Of a stretch of DNA of 5,138 nt, positions 1 to 5,138 are shown piece after piece. The stretch is from NCBI GenBank assembly GCA_946886065.1, contig CAMPHU010000300.1:1-5138 (forward strand), in the 5' to 3' direction. The stretch comes from an uncultured Massilia sp. (GTDB taxonomy: Bacteria; Pseudomonadota; Gammaproteobacteria; Burkholderiales; Burkholderiaceae). Within the stretch, counting starts at the first letter, position 1, and each line of letters opens with the position of its first letter. The notes under the pieces are model-generated. The model searched no databases and had not been told where the DNA came from. It worked only from the letters and a program-made list of their open reading frames with translations. The translations under genes and the position numbers were made by a program.

Positions 1-4
1 GGAG
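1..4 (+). promoter_or_regulatory. Shine-Dalgarno of rplT
   Basis: GGAG lies at the very edge of the window, five bases before the ATG at 10. Its position supports that ATG as the rplT start. Whatever lies upstream (in relatives, rpmI and infC) is outside the window. Confidence 0.7.
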
Positions 5-9
5 CTACC

Positions 10-369
10 ATGCCTCGAGTAAAACGTGGGGTTACTGCACGTGCCCGTCACAAGAAGGTTCTTGAACTTGCTAAAGGCTACCGTGGCCGTCGCAGCAAAG
101 TATTCCGTATTGCCAAGCAAGCAGTCATGCGCGCTGGCCAGTACGCATACCGCGACCGCCGCAACAAGAAGCGCGTCTTCCGCGCCCTGTGGATCACCCG
201 TATCAACGCGGCTTCGCGTTCGCACGGCATGACCTACAGCGCGTTCATGAACGGCCTGAAGAAGTCCGCGATTGAACTGGACCGTAAAGTCCTGGCTGAC
301 ATGGCTGTGCACGACAAGCCGGCATTCGCCGCGATTGTCAACGCAGTCAAGGCCAAGCTGGCTGCCTAA
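10..369 (+). CDS. rplT: 50S ribosomal protein L20
   Basis: L20 binds 23S rRNA early in large-subunit assembly; in E. coli it also represses its own operon by binding leader mRNA upstream of rpmI (family knowledge; that leader is not in this window). The 119-residue product begins [16 protein letters not shown] and is one residue longer than the E. coli protein. The first ~60 residues are the very basic, extended rRNA-penetrating helix, including YRGRRSK and [20 protein letters not shown]; the rest, from about SRSHGMTYS to KAKLAA, is the globular C-terminal RNA-binding domain. The start has a GGAG five bases upstream. Early codons favour CGT, GTT and GCT, as in highly expressed genes, unlike the strongly G/C-ending codons of pheST behind it. 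The stop TAA is at 367-369 and an intrinsic terminator follows 62 bases later. The identification is essentially certain. Confidence 0.98.
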   Translation: MPRVKRGVTARARHKKVLELAKGYRGRRSKVFRIAKQAVMRAGQYAYRDRRNKKRVFRALWITRINAASRSHGMTYSAFMNGLKKSAIELDRKVLADMAVHDKPAFAAIVNAVKAKLAA

Positions 370-431
370 GCATCAGCAACTGAGCAGTCTGCTAGCAAGA
401 CCAGCGCCGCGGTAACGTAGCGCAAAGGAAG

Positions 432-463
432 CGGGGCAAGGGTCACACCTGTGCCCCGTTTTT
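432..463 (+). terminator. Intrinsic terminator between rplT and pheS
   Basis: CGGGGCA (432-438) pairs perfectly with TGCCCCG (452-458). The stem can extend inward with AGG (439-441) against CCT (448-450) around a single bulged G at 451, leaving the loop GTCACA. Five T residues follow at 459-463. This is a textbook rho-independent terminator. It lies between genes that are often co-transcribed, so it probably acts as a partial terminator or attenuator that separates high ribosomal-protein expression from pheST. No translated leader peptide precedes it (see findings). Confidence 0.85.
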
Positions 464-467
464 GATT

Positions 468-481
468 GTGGCTCCTGCCAC
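468..481 (+). other. Small hairpin in the pheS leader
   Basis: GTGGC (468-472) and GCCAC (477-481) form a perfect five-base-pair stem with the four-base loop TCCT, four bases after the terminator T-run. No T-run follows it, so it is not a second terminator. It sits 11 bases before the pheS Shine-Dalgarno and could be a structured 5' end or mRNA stabiliser. Function is inferred only. Confidence 0.4.
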
Positions 482-507
482 TTAAAACAAACAGGAAAAG
501 AATAAGC

Positions 508-1524
508 ATGAACTCGCTGGAAGAACTCGTCGCCGCGGCCCAGGCTGACTTTGCCGCCGCCGCGGACGCCGCCGCGCTCGAAAATGCAAAAGCCAAGTAC
601 CTGGGCAAGACCGGCCAGGTCACCGACCTGATGAAGGGCCTGGGCAGGCTGGATCCCGAGCAGCGCAAGGCGCAGGGCGCCCTGATCAATGCCGCCAAAG
701 AAAAAATCGAACAGGCACTGACCGGCCGCCGCGACGCGCTCGCCAACGCCCAGCTCGAAGCCCGCCTCAACCTGGAAGCCATCGACGTGACCCTGCCGGG
801 CCGCGGCCGCGCCAAGGGCGGCATCCACCCGGTGATGCGCACCTGGGAACGGGTCGAGCAGATCTTCCGCTCCATCGGCTTCGACGTGGCCGACGGCCCC
901 GAGATCGAAACCGACTGGACCAACTTCACCGCCCTGAACAGCCCGGAAAACCACCCGGCGCGCTCGATGCAGGACACGTTCTACATCGAGGGCCAGGACA
1001 GCACCGGCAAGCCGCTGCTGCTGCGCACGCACACCAGCCCGATGCAGGTGCGCTATGCGCGCACCCACACCCCGCCGATCAAGGTGATCGCACCGGGCCG
1101 CACCTACCGTGTCGACAGCGACGCCACCCACTCGCCGATGTTCCACCAGGTCGAAGGCCTGTGGATCGGCGAAGACATCAGCTTCGCCGACCTCAAGGGC
1201 GTGTACCTGAACTTCGTCAAGGCCTTCTTCGAGACCGACGACCTGCAGGTCCGCTTCCGTCCGTCCTACTTCCCGTTCACCGAACCTTCGGCCGAGATCG
1301 ACATCGCCTTCGGCAGCGGGCCGCTGAAGGGCCGCTGGCTGGAAGTCTCGGGCGCCGGCCAGGTGCACCCGACCGTGGTGCGCAACTTCGGCCTGGACCC
1401 GGAAAAGTTCATCGGCTTCGCGTTCGGCTCCGGCCTCGAGCGCCTGACGATGCTGCGCTATGGAATCAACGACCTGCGCCTGTTCTACGAAGGCGATCTC
1501 CGTTTCCTGAAGCAGTTCAACTAA
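508..1524 (+). CDS. pheS: Phenylalanine--tRNA ligase, alpha subunit
   Basis: This is the catalytic alpha subunit of the cytoplasmic (alpha-beta)2 enzyme that charges tRNA-Phe with phenylalanine using ATP. The product is 338 residues (E. coli 327). Residues 1-~95 are the N-terminal helical coiled-coil arm that contacts tRNA. The class II catalytic core follows: the motif 1 region around [14 protein letters not shown] (124-137) and [17 protein letters not shown] (144-160), motif 2 with [13 protein letters not shown] (170-182) and [18 protein letters not shown], and motif 3 in [18 protein letters not shown] (303-320). Ala305 in GFAFG corresponds to E. coli Ala294, which shapes the phenylalanine pocket, so normal substrate selectivity is expected. 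The ATG at 508 is chosen over the in-frame TTG at 466: AGGAAAAG lies at 493-500 and the protein then starts at the usual N-terminus, whereas the 466 extension would run through the leader hairpin. pheT follows after 32 bases. Confidence 0.98.
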   Translation: MNSLEELVAAAQADFAAAADAAALENAKAKYLGKTGQVTDLMKGLGRLDPEQRKAQGALINAAKEKIEQALTGRRDALANAQLEARLNLEAIDVTLPGRGRAKGGIHPVMRTWERVEQIFRSIGFDVADGPEIETDWTNFTALNSPENHPARSMQDTFYIEGQDSTGKPLLLRTHTSPMQVRYARTHTPPIKVIAPGRTYRVDSDATHSPMFHQVEGLWIGEDISFADLKGVYLNFVKAFFETDDLQVRFRPSYFPFTEPSAEIDIAFGSGPLKGRWLEVSGAGQVHPTVVRNFGLDPEKFIGFAFGSGLERLTMLRYGINDLRLFYEGDLRFLKQFN

Positions 1525-1556
1525 CACCCTCGAAGAAACCCGCGAAGAAGAAGACT

Positions 1557-3998
1557 ATGCAATTCTCCGAAAACTGGCTCCGTTCCATGGTCGATCCGAA
1601 GATGAATTCGGACGAACTGTCGCACCTGCTCACCATGTCCGGCCTGGAAGTGGAAGAGGTGGAAGCGGTCGCGCCCCCGTTCTCGAACGTGGTGGTGGCC
1701 GAAGTCAAGGAAGTCGCCAAGCACCCGGACGCCGACCGCCTCAATGTCTGCCAGGTGGACGTGGGCACCGGCACCCTGCTGAACATCGTCTGCGGCGCGC
1801 CGAACGTGCGCGCCGGGATGAAGGCGATCTGCGCCAAGGCCGGCGCCGTGCTGCCGCCGGGCGCCGACGGCAAGCCCTTCGAAATCAAGGTCGGTAAACT
1901 CCGCGGCGTCGAGTCGCAGGGCATGCTGTGCTCGGCCAAGGAACTCAAGATCTCGGAAGAGAGCAGCGGCCTGATGGAACTCCCGGCCGACGCGCCGGTG
2001 GGCGCCAACATCCGCGACTACCTGGGCCTGAACGACCTCAAGTTCACCATCAAGCTGACCCCGAACAAGGCGGACTGCCTGTCGGTGCTGGGCGTGGCGC
2101 GCGAAGTCGCGGCCCTGACCGGCTCGCCGCTGCACGTACCGACCACCCGCCTGGTCCCCGTGACCAGCGACGACAAGCTGCCGGTGAAGGTGTCGGCCCC
2201 GGACCTGTGCGGCCGTTTCGCCGGCCGCATCATCCGCGGCCTGAACGCGCGCGCCGCCACGCCCGAGTGGATGAAGCGCCGCCTGGAGCGCAGCGGCCAG
2301 CGTTCGGTGTCGGCCCTGGTCGACATCTCGAACTACGTCATGCTGGAAGTCGGCCGTCCGTCGCACGTGTTCGACCTCGCCAGGATCCACGGCGGCCTGG
2401 ACGTCCGCTGGGGCAGGAAGGGCGAGCAGCTCAAGCTCCTGAACGGCAACACCGTCGAGATCGACGAGTGGGTCGGCGTGATCGCCGACGACAAGGAAAT
2501 CGAATCCCTGGCCGGCATCATGGGCGGCGACGCCACCGCCGTGTCGCTCGACACCACCGACATCTACCTGGAAGCCGCATTCTGGTGGCCGAACGCCATC
2601 CAGGGCCGCGCGCGCCGCTACAACTTCTCGACCGATGCGGCGCACCGCTTCGAGCGCGGCGTGGATTACGCGACCATCCCCGAACACATCGAACGCATCA
2701 GCGCCCTGATCGTGGAAATCTGCGGCACCCCCGATACGAAAGTCGGTCCGCTGGACGACCAGGTCGTCAACCTGCCGCAGCCGAAAGCCGTGACGATGCG
2801 CACCGCACGCGCCGCCAAGGTCATCGGCGTGCCGCTCACCGACGACGTGGTGGCCGATATCTTCACCCGCCTGCAGCTGCCCTTCACCCATGAGGCCCGT
2901 GGCGACGGACCGGGCGTCTTCAGCGTGACCGCGCCGAGCTACCGCTTCGACATCGAGATCGAGGAAGACCTGATCGAGGAAGTCGCGCGCGTCTACGGTT
3001 TCGAAAACATCCCGGCCCTGCCGCCGGTGGCGCCGAGCGCGATGCTGATCGAGCCGGAAAACACCCGCTCGCTGTTCGCGATCCGCCATGAGCTGGCCGA
3101 CCTGGGCTACCAGGAAGTGGTCAACATGAGCTTCGTGGAATCCCAGTGGGAGCAGGACTTCGCCGCCAATGCGGAGCCGATCCGCCTTCAGAACCCGATC
3201 GCCAGCCAGATGAGCGTGATGCGCTCGAACCTGATCGGCAGCCTGGTCGCCAACGTGCGCTACAACGTCAACCGCAAGGCGGGCCGCGTGCGCGTGTTCG
3301 AAGTCGGCGCCGTGTTCCACCGCAACCCGGCAGCCGTGGACGGCCCGCTGGCGGTGGCAGGCTTCGACCAGCCCAAGCGCGTCGCCGCCATCGCCTACGG
3401 CCCGGCCGTGGACGAGCAGTGGGGCGAGAAGACCCGCGCGGTCGACTACTTCGACGTCAAGGCCGACCTGGAAGCACTGTTCGCGCCGCGCGTGCCGCGT
3501 TTCGTGAAGGGCGAGCATCCGGCCCTGCACCCGGGCCGCAGCGCCATCGTCGAGCTCGACGGCAAGGTGGTCGGCTTCATCGGCGAACTGCACCCGCGCT
3601 GGCTGCAGAAGTACGACCTGCCGCAGGCGCCGGTGCTGTTCGAAGTGGACGCCGAAGCACTGCGCCAGCGCAAGGTGCCGAGCTATGCCGAGATCTCCAA
3701 GTTCCCGGGCGCCACCCGCGACCTGGCGCTGGTGGTCAAGCAGGACGTCGCGGCCCAGGCCGTGCTCGACGCGTTCCAGGCCGAGCTGGCCGCGAACGCC
3801 GCCGGCAAGATCGTGCAAGGCATTGTTTTGTTTGATGAATATCGCGGCAAGGGCCTGGAGACGGATGAAAAAAGTCTTGCTTTCCGCTTTAGCTTGCAAG
3901 ATACTCAATCGACGCTGCAGGACGACGCCGTGGACGCCATCATGGGTGCATTGGCCGAGGCCGCAAAGAACAAGCTGAACGCAAAGCTGCGTGCTTAA
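1557..3998 (+). CDS. pheT: Phenylalanine--tRNA ligase, beta subunit
   Basis: This is the non-catalytic beta subunit of phenylalanyl-tRNA synthetase, which binds tRNA and edits mischarged Tyr-tRNA-Phe. It has 813 residues (E. coli 795). Domains in order: an N-terminal segment ([14 protein letters not shown]; 1-~38), an EMAP-like OB-fold tRNA-binding domain (~39-150, with [18 protein letters not shown] and [10 protein letters not shown]), the B3/B4 editing domain (~210-390, with [17 protein letters not shown] and [13 protein letters not shown]), the B5 domain (~405-480), the class II-like core, and a C-terminal FDX-ACB anticodon-binding domain (~708-811, from [14 protein letters not shown]). 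The B5 magnesium ligands appear conserved as Asp465, Asp471, Glu474 and Glu475, with the same spacing as in E. coli. The start at 1557 gives the canonical N-terminus; its Shine-Dalgarno is weak (GAAGAAGAAG, 1544-1553), so translation is probably coupled to pheS. Codons 3822-3908 are oddly AT-rich (see findings). Confidence 0.98.
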   Translation: MQFSENWLRSMVDPKMNSDELSHLLTMSGLEVEEVEAVAPPFSNVVVAEVKEVAKHPDADRLNVCQVDVGTGTLLNIVCGAPNVRAGMKAICAKAGAVLPPGADGKPFEIKVGKLRGVESQGMLCSAKELKISEESSGLMELPADAPVGANIRDYLGLNDLKFTIKLTPNKADCLSVLGVAREVAALTGSPLHVPTTRLVPVTSDDKLPVKVSAPDLCGRFAGRIIRGLNARAATPEWMKRRLERSGQRSVSALVDISNYVMLEVGRPSHVFDLARIHGGLDVRWGRKGEQLKLLNGNTVEIDEWVGVIADDKEIESLAGIMGGDATAVSLDTTDIYLEAAFWWPNAIQGRARRYNFSTDAAHRFERGVDYATIPEHIERISALIVEICGTPDTKVGPLDDQVVNLPQPKAVTMRTARAAKVIGVPLTDDVVADIFTRLQLPFTHEARGDGPGVFSVTAPSYRFDIEIEEDLIEEVARVYGFENIPALPPVAPSAMLIEPENTRSLFAIRHELADLGYQEVVNMSFVESQWEQDFAANAEPIRLQNPIASQMSVMRSNLIGSLVANVRYNVNRKAGRVRVFEVGAVFHRNPAAVDGPLAVAGFDQPKRVAAIAYGPAVDEQWGEKTRAVDYFDVKADLEALFAPRVPRFVKGEHPALHPGRSAIVELDGKVVGFIGELHPRWLQKYDLPQAPVLFEVDAEALRQRKVPSYAEISKFPGATRDLALVVKQDVAAQAVLDAFQAELAANAAGKIVQGIVLFDEYRGKGLETDEKSLAFRFSLQDTQSTLQDDAVDAIMGALAEAAKNKLNAKLRA
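3877..3905 (+). promoter_or_regulatory. Candidate promoter for ihfA inside pheT
   Basis: TTGCTT (3877-3882) and GATACT (3900-3905) are separated by exactly 17 bases and lie in the AT-rich island near the pheT 3' end. The match to sigma70 consensus is modest: 3 of 6 and 4 of 6. In E. coli ihfA has a promoter within pheT, which is the main reason to consider this site. The start of transcription would be near 3912, well upstream of ihfA. I saw no LexA-type box nearby. This is a tentative call. Confidence 0.25.
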
Positions 3999-4021
3999 TC
4001 ACTCTCCAGAACTCGTTTGAC

Positions 4022-4039
4022 TTGAAGGCAGGGCTTCAA
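4022..4039 (+). promoter_or_regulatory. Stem-loop at the ihfA translation start region
   Basis: TTGAAG (4022-4027) and CTTCAA (4034-4039) form a perfect six-base-pair stem; the loop GCAGGG is purine-rich. It lies 23 bases after the pheT stop and ends one base before an in-frame ATT at 4041 that may be the true ihfA start. No T-run follows (the next bases are AAATTAATAA), so it is not a terminator. The Shine-Dalgarno-like bases lie in the stem and loop, so it could modulate ihfA translation. Pairing is seen; the role is inferred. Confidence 0.4.
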
Positions 4040-4106
4040 AATTAATAACAACGACGTTGATTCGGCCGTACTCCAGGAGGCCCTCGCGGCCGACCTGGAT
4101 CGCGCA

Positions 4107-4475
4107 ATGCAGGTGGCGCGGGTGCGGAAGGAACAGGAAAAGGCATTACCGACCTTGACCAAGGCCGAGCTGGCCGAGCTGCTCTTCGAGCAGGTCGGCC
4201 TGAACAAGCGCGAGGCCAAGGACATGGTCGAAACCTTTTTCGACGAGATCCGCAATGCGCTCGAACGGGGCGAAGCGGTCAAGCTGTCCGGCTTCGGCAA
4301 CTTCCAGTTGCGCGACAAGCCGCAGCGGCCGGGCCGCAATCCGAAAACCGGGGAAGAGATTCCCATCACGGCGCGCCGCGTCGTGACTTTCCACGCCAGC
4401 CAGAAGCTCAAGGGAATGGTTGAAGAGACCAATCCACCGGGCACGCCTTCGGGCTCGCTGGCCCGTGCCGCCTGA
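4107..4475 (+). CDS. ihfA: Integration host factor subunit alpha
   Basis: IHF-alpha pairs with IHF-beta to bind and sharply bend DNA at WATCAANNNNTTR sites, serving recombination, replication and sigma54 transcription. From the first ATG it has 122 residues (E. coli 99). The HU/IHF fold starts at [20 protein letters not shown] (residues 17-36), followed by the core [13 protein letters not shown] (58-70) and the beta-arm [20 protein letters not shown] (74-93). Pro79 in RNP matches E. coli Pro65, which intercalates into DNA. The C-terminal tail [17 protein letters not shown] is longer than in E. coli. The start is uncertain. ATG 4107 has no good Shine-Dalgarno, while the frame stays open back to the TGA at 4023-4025, and the codons from about 4062 look coding. 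An in-frame ATT at 4041, preceded by GGCAGGG, would give 144 residues starting [15 protein letters not shown]. Family identity is certain; only the N-terminus is in doubt. Confidence 0.96.
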   Translation: MQVARVRKEQEKALPTLTKAELAELLFEQVGLNKREAKDMVETFFDEIRNALERGEAVKLSGFGNFQLRDKPQRPGRNPKTGEEIPITARRVVTFHASQKLKGMVEETNPPGTPSGSLARAA

Positions 4476-4493
4476 TAGCTGGTGAATGCGCCG

Positions 4494-4898
4494 ATGAACG
4501 ACCGCCCGAACAAGACCGAGCTGACCGTGCTGCCGCCGATCCCGGCGAAGCGTTACTTCACCATCGGCGAGGTCAGCGAATTGTGCGGGGTCAAACCTCA
4601 TGTCCTGCGCTACTGGGAGCAGGAATTCACCCAGCTCAAGCCGGTCAAACGCCGTGGAAACCGCCGCTATTACCAGCACCACGAGGTGCTGCTGATCCGC
4701 CGTATCCGCGAACTGCTGTACGAGCAGGGCTTCACCATCAGCGGCGCTCGCAACCGCCTGGACAGCCGCGCCAGCGCGCTGGCCGGGGCCGAGGAGCAGG
4801 ACCTGCCCGAGATGGCGCCGGCGGTCGATGTCGAACACCTGCGCGCCGAGCTGCTGGGGATTCTCGACCTTCTCAAGAACGGCCAGCAGCCGGCCTGA
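4494..4898 (+). CDS. Small MerR-family DNA-binding regulator
   Basis: This is a probable transcription factor of 134 residues with an N-terminal MerR-type winged helix-turn-helix. The recognition part is FTIGEVSELCGVKPHVLRYW (22-41), followed by the wing RRGNRRYYQHHEVLLIRRIR (53-72) and the helix LLYEQGFTISGARNRL (74-89). After residue 90 there is only a short acidic, Ala-rich linker and a helix (VEHLRAELLGILDLLK), which could be the dimerisation helix. There is no room for a large effector domain and no cysteine set for metals (only Cys31 is visible), so the signal is unknown. A gene of this type commonly sits behind ihfA in proteobacteria. The gap after ihfA is 18 bases, suggesting co-transcription. 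I chose ATG 4494, with GGTGA at 4481-4485, over the in-frame GTG at 4482, which has no Shine-Dalgarno and would add four residues. The targets are unknown. Confidence 0.93.
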   Translation: MNDRPNKTELTVLPPIPAKRYFTIGEVSELCGVKPHVLRYWEQEFTQLKPVKRRGNRRYYQHHEVLLIRRIRELLYEQGFTISGARNRLDSRASALAGAEEQDLPEMAPAVDVEHLRAELLGILDLLKNGQQPA

Positions 4899-4985
4899 GC
4901 TGAAAAAACCTCTTTGGATTCGACGGGATTGTGTAGCAGGACGCTACCCAGGCTCATCGACTGCTCAGGCATTCGTGCGCTGCTG

Positions 4986-5013
4986 TTGAAGGTCAGCGCC
5001 GGAGTGTTAAAAT
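4986..5013 (+). promoter_or_regulatory. Sigma70-type promoter for the response regulator
   Basis: TTGAAG (4986-4991; 4 of 6 to consensus) and TAAAAT (5008-5013; 5 of 6) are 16 bases apart, in a non-coding gap 90-120 bases before the response-regulator start. Transcription would begin near 5020, giving a leader of about 85 bases. An imperfect dyad, GAGTGT (5002-5007) with ATACTC (5015-5020), is centred on the -10 element and could be an operator. This is the best promoter candidate in the window. Confidence 0.5.
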
Positions 5014-5041
5014 GATACTCGCGGTTAGGCTGAATCAACGC

Positions 5042-5107
5042 ATGCAAGCTGGGCGGATGAGAACCCGGTACTTTCCTGCGCAAGGAAAATTTAAGGGAAG
5101 ACAATGA
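5042..5107 (+). CDS. Possible 21-codon upstream ORF overlapping the response-regulator start
   Basis: From ATG 5042 the frame reads MQAGRMRTRYFPAQGKFKGR Q and stops at TGA 5105-5107, which overlaps the response-regulator ATG at 5104 as ATGA, a classic arrangement for translational coupling. A second in-frame ATG at 5057 has GGGCGG directly before it, too close for an ideal Shine-Dalgarno. The predicted peptide is basic and I recognise no family. An ATG at 5012 is in the same frame but overlaps the -10 element, so it would not be on the predicted transcript. It may be only a chance open frame. Confidence 0.2.
   Translation: MQAGRMRTRYFPAQGKFKGRQ
5072..5088 (+). promoter_or_regulatory. Hairpin upstream of the response-regulator ribosome binding site
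   Basis: TTTCCT (5072-5077) and AGGAAA (5083-5088) form a perfect six-base-pair stem with loop GCGCA. It ends five bases before the AAGGGA Shine-Dalgarno (5093-5098). The TTTCC strand could also pair with the downstream GGGAA, so the leader could in principle switch between open and blocked forms. That role is inference only. Confidence 0.3.
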
Positions 5108-5138
5108 TACGCGTTGCCATTTGTGACGATCACCAAAT
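5104..5138 (+). CDS. Response regulator, N-terminal fragment (runs off the window)
   Basis: Only 11 codons are visible: MIRVAICDDHQ. A first beta-strand followed by an Asp-Asp pair and His is the signature of a two-component receiver (REC) domain, in which the acidic pair holds the magnesium ion beside the phosphorylated aspartate. The DDH form is common in NarL/FixJ-type (LuxR-HTH) regulators, but the output domain lies outside the window, so the subfamily is a guess. AAGGGA at 5093-5098 is a good Shine-Dalgarno five bases before the ATG. It has its own promoter candidate at 4986-5013 and is probably not part of the ihfA transcript. Confidence 0.75.
   Translation, partial: MIRVAICDDHQ

Noticed and set aside
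462..488. Possible pheS promoter TTGATT ... TAAAAC after the terminator
   Set aside because: The spacer is only 15 bases and it overlaps the terminator T-run and the small hairpin, so I could not support it.
373..1527. A 384-codon minus-strand frame opposite pheS
   Set aside because: This is a codon-bias shadow of pheS; no domain signature and no ribosome binding site were seen.
1928..2893. A 321-codon + strand frame inside pheT
   Set aside because: Out-of-frame shadow, very rich in Arg, Pro and Gly.
3822..3842. IHF or promoter match in the TTGTTTTGTTTGATGAATAT stretch
   Set aside because: TTGATG lacks the final W and the other IHF half-site is absent; no -35/-10 pair has proper spacing.
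1521..3908. A 795-codon open frame on the minus strand opposite pheT
   Set aside because: Long antisense frames are expected opposite GC-rich genes with few A/T third positions. The translation is rich in Arg, His, Gly, Ala and Val with no recognisable motifs, and pheT is unambiguous on the + strand.
4887..4902. CAGC/GCTG inverted repeat at the merR-like stop as a terminator
   Set aside because: The stem is only four base pairs and is followed by A residues rather than a T-run.
4899..5103. tRNA gene or attachment site behind the merR-like gene
   Set aside because: I looked for an acceptor stem, anticodon arm and T-arm and found none on either strand. There are no direct repeats that suggest integration.
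4670..5104. A minus-strand 144-codon frame covering the gap before the response regulator
   Set aside because: Half of it is antisense to the merR-like gene, its composition is Ser/Arg-rich, it has no motifs, and it would start on top of the regulator's start.

Overview
The window is a GC-rich (strongly G/C-ending codons), conserved proteobacterial chromosomal segment with the gene order rplT - pheS - pheT - ihfA - merR-like regulator, all on the + strand, followed by the first 11 codons of a response regulator. The order rplT-pheST-ihfA is the well-known translation-factor cluster of beta- and gammaproteobacteria. The PheS sequence style (a GAGQVHP signature), the N-terminally extended IHF-alpha and the small MerR-type gene directly behind ihfA suggest Burkholderiales. 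Oxalobacteraceae such as Massilia or Janthinobacterium are my best guess; this rests on recall of family sequences, not on a search.

Layout. Bases 1-369 hold a ribosome binding site and complete rplT (ribosomal protein L20). Bases 370-507 are a leader/intergenic region with a clear intrinsic terminator (432-463), a second small hairpin (468-481) and the pheS Shine-Dalgarno. Bases 508-1524 are pheS and 1557-3998 are pheT, together the (alpha-beta)2 phenylalanyl-tRNA synthetase. Bases 3999-4106 lead into ihfA and include a stem-loop and probably extra N-terminal codons. IHF-alpha runs to 4475, and the MerR-like gene to 4898. Bases 4899-5103 are a non-coding gap containing a sigma70-type promoter candidate, an upstream mini-ORF and a small hairpin in front of the response regulator that starts at 5104 and leaves the window.

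How the genes relate. L20 and PheST are translation machinery, made in large amounts and co-transcribed in many proteobacteria. The terminator after rplT probably lowers read-through into pheST. ihfA encodes one half of the DNA-bending integration host factor and in E. coli is expressed both by read-through from pheST and from a promoter inside pheT. An unusually AT-rich codon island near the pheT 3' end is a plausible seat for the equivalent promoter here. The MerR-like gene follows ihfA with an 18-base gap and is probably co-transcribed. The response regulator seems to begin a new transcription unit.

I found no mobile element, CRISPR array, tRNA gene or complete novel system; this is mostly an ordinary housekeeping region. 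The points most worth a second look are the ihfA start (possible AUU initiation next to a stem-loop), the AT-rich codon island in pheT, the terminator without a Phe leader peptide, a 16-base tmRNA-like sequence in the last gap, and the mini-ORF that overlaps the response-regulator start as ATGA.
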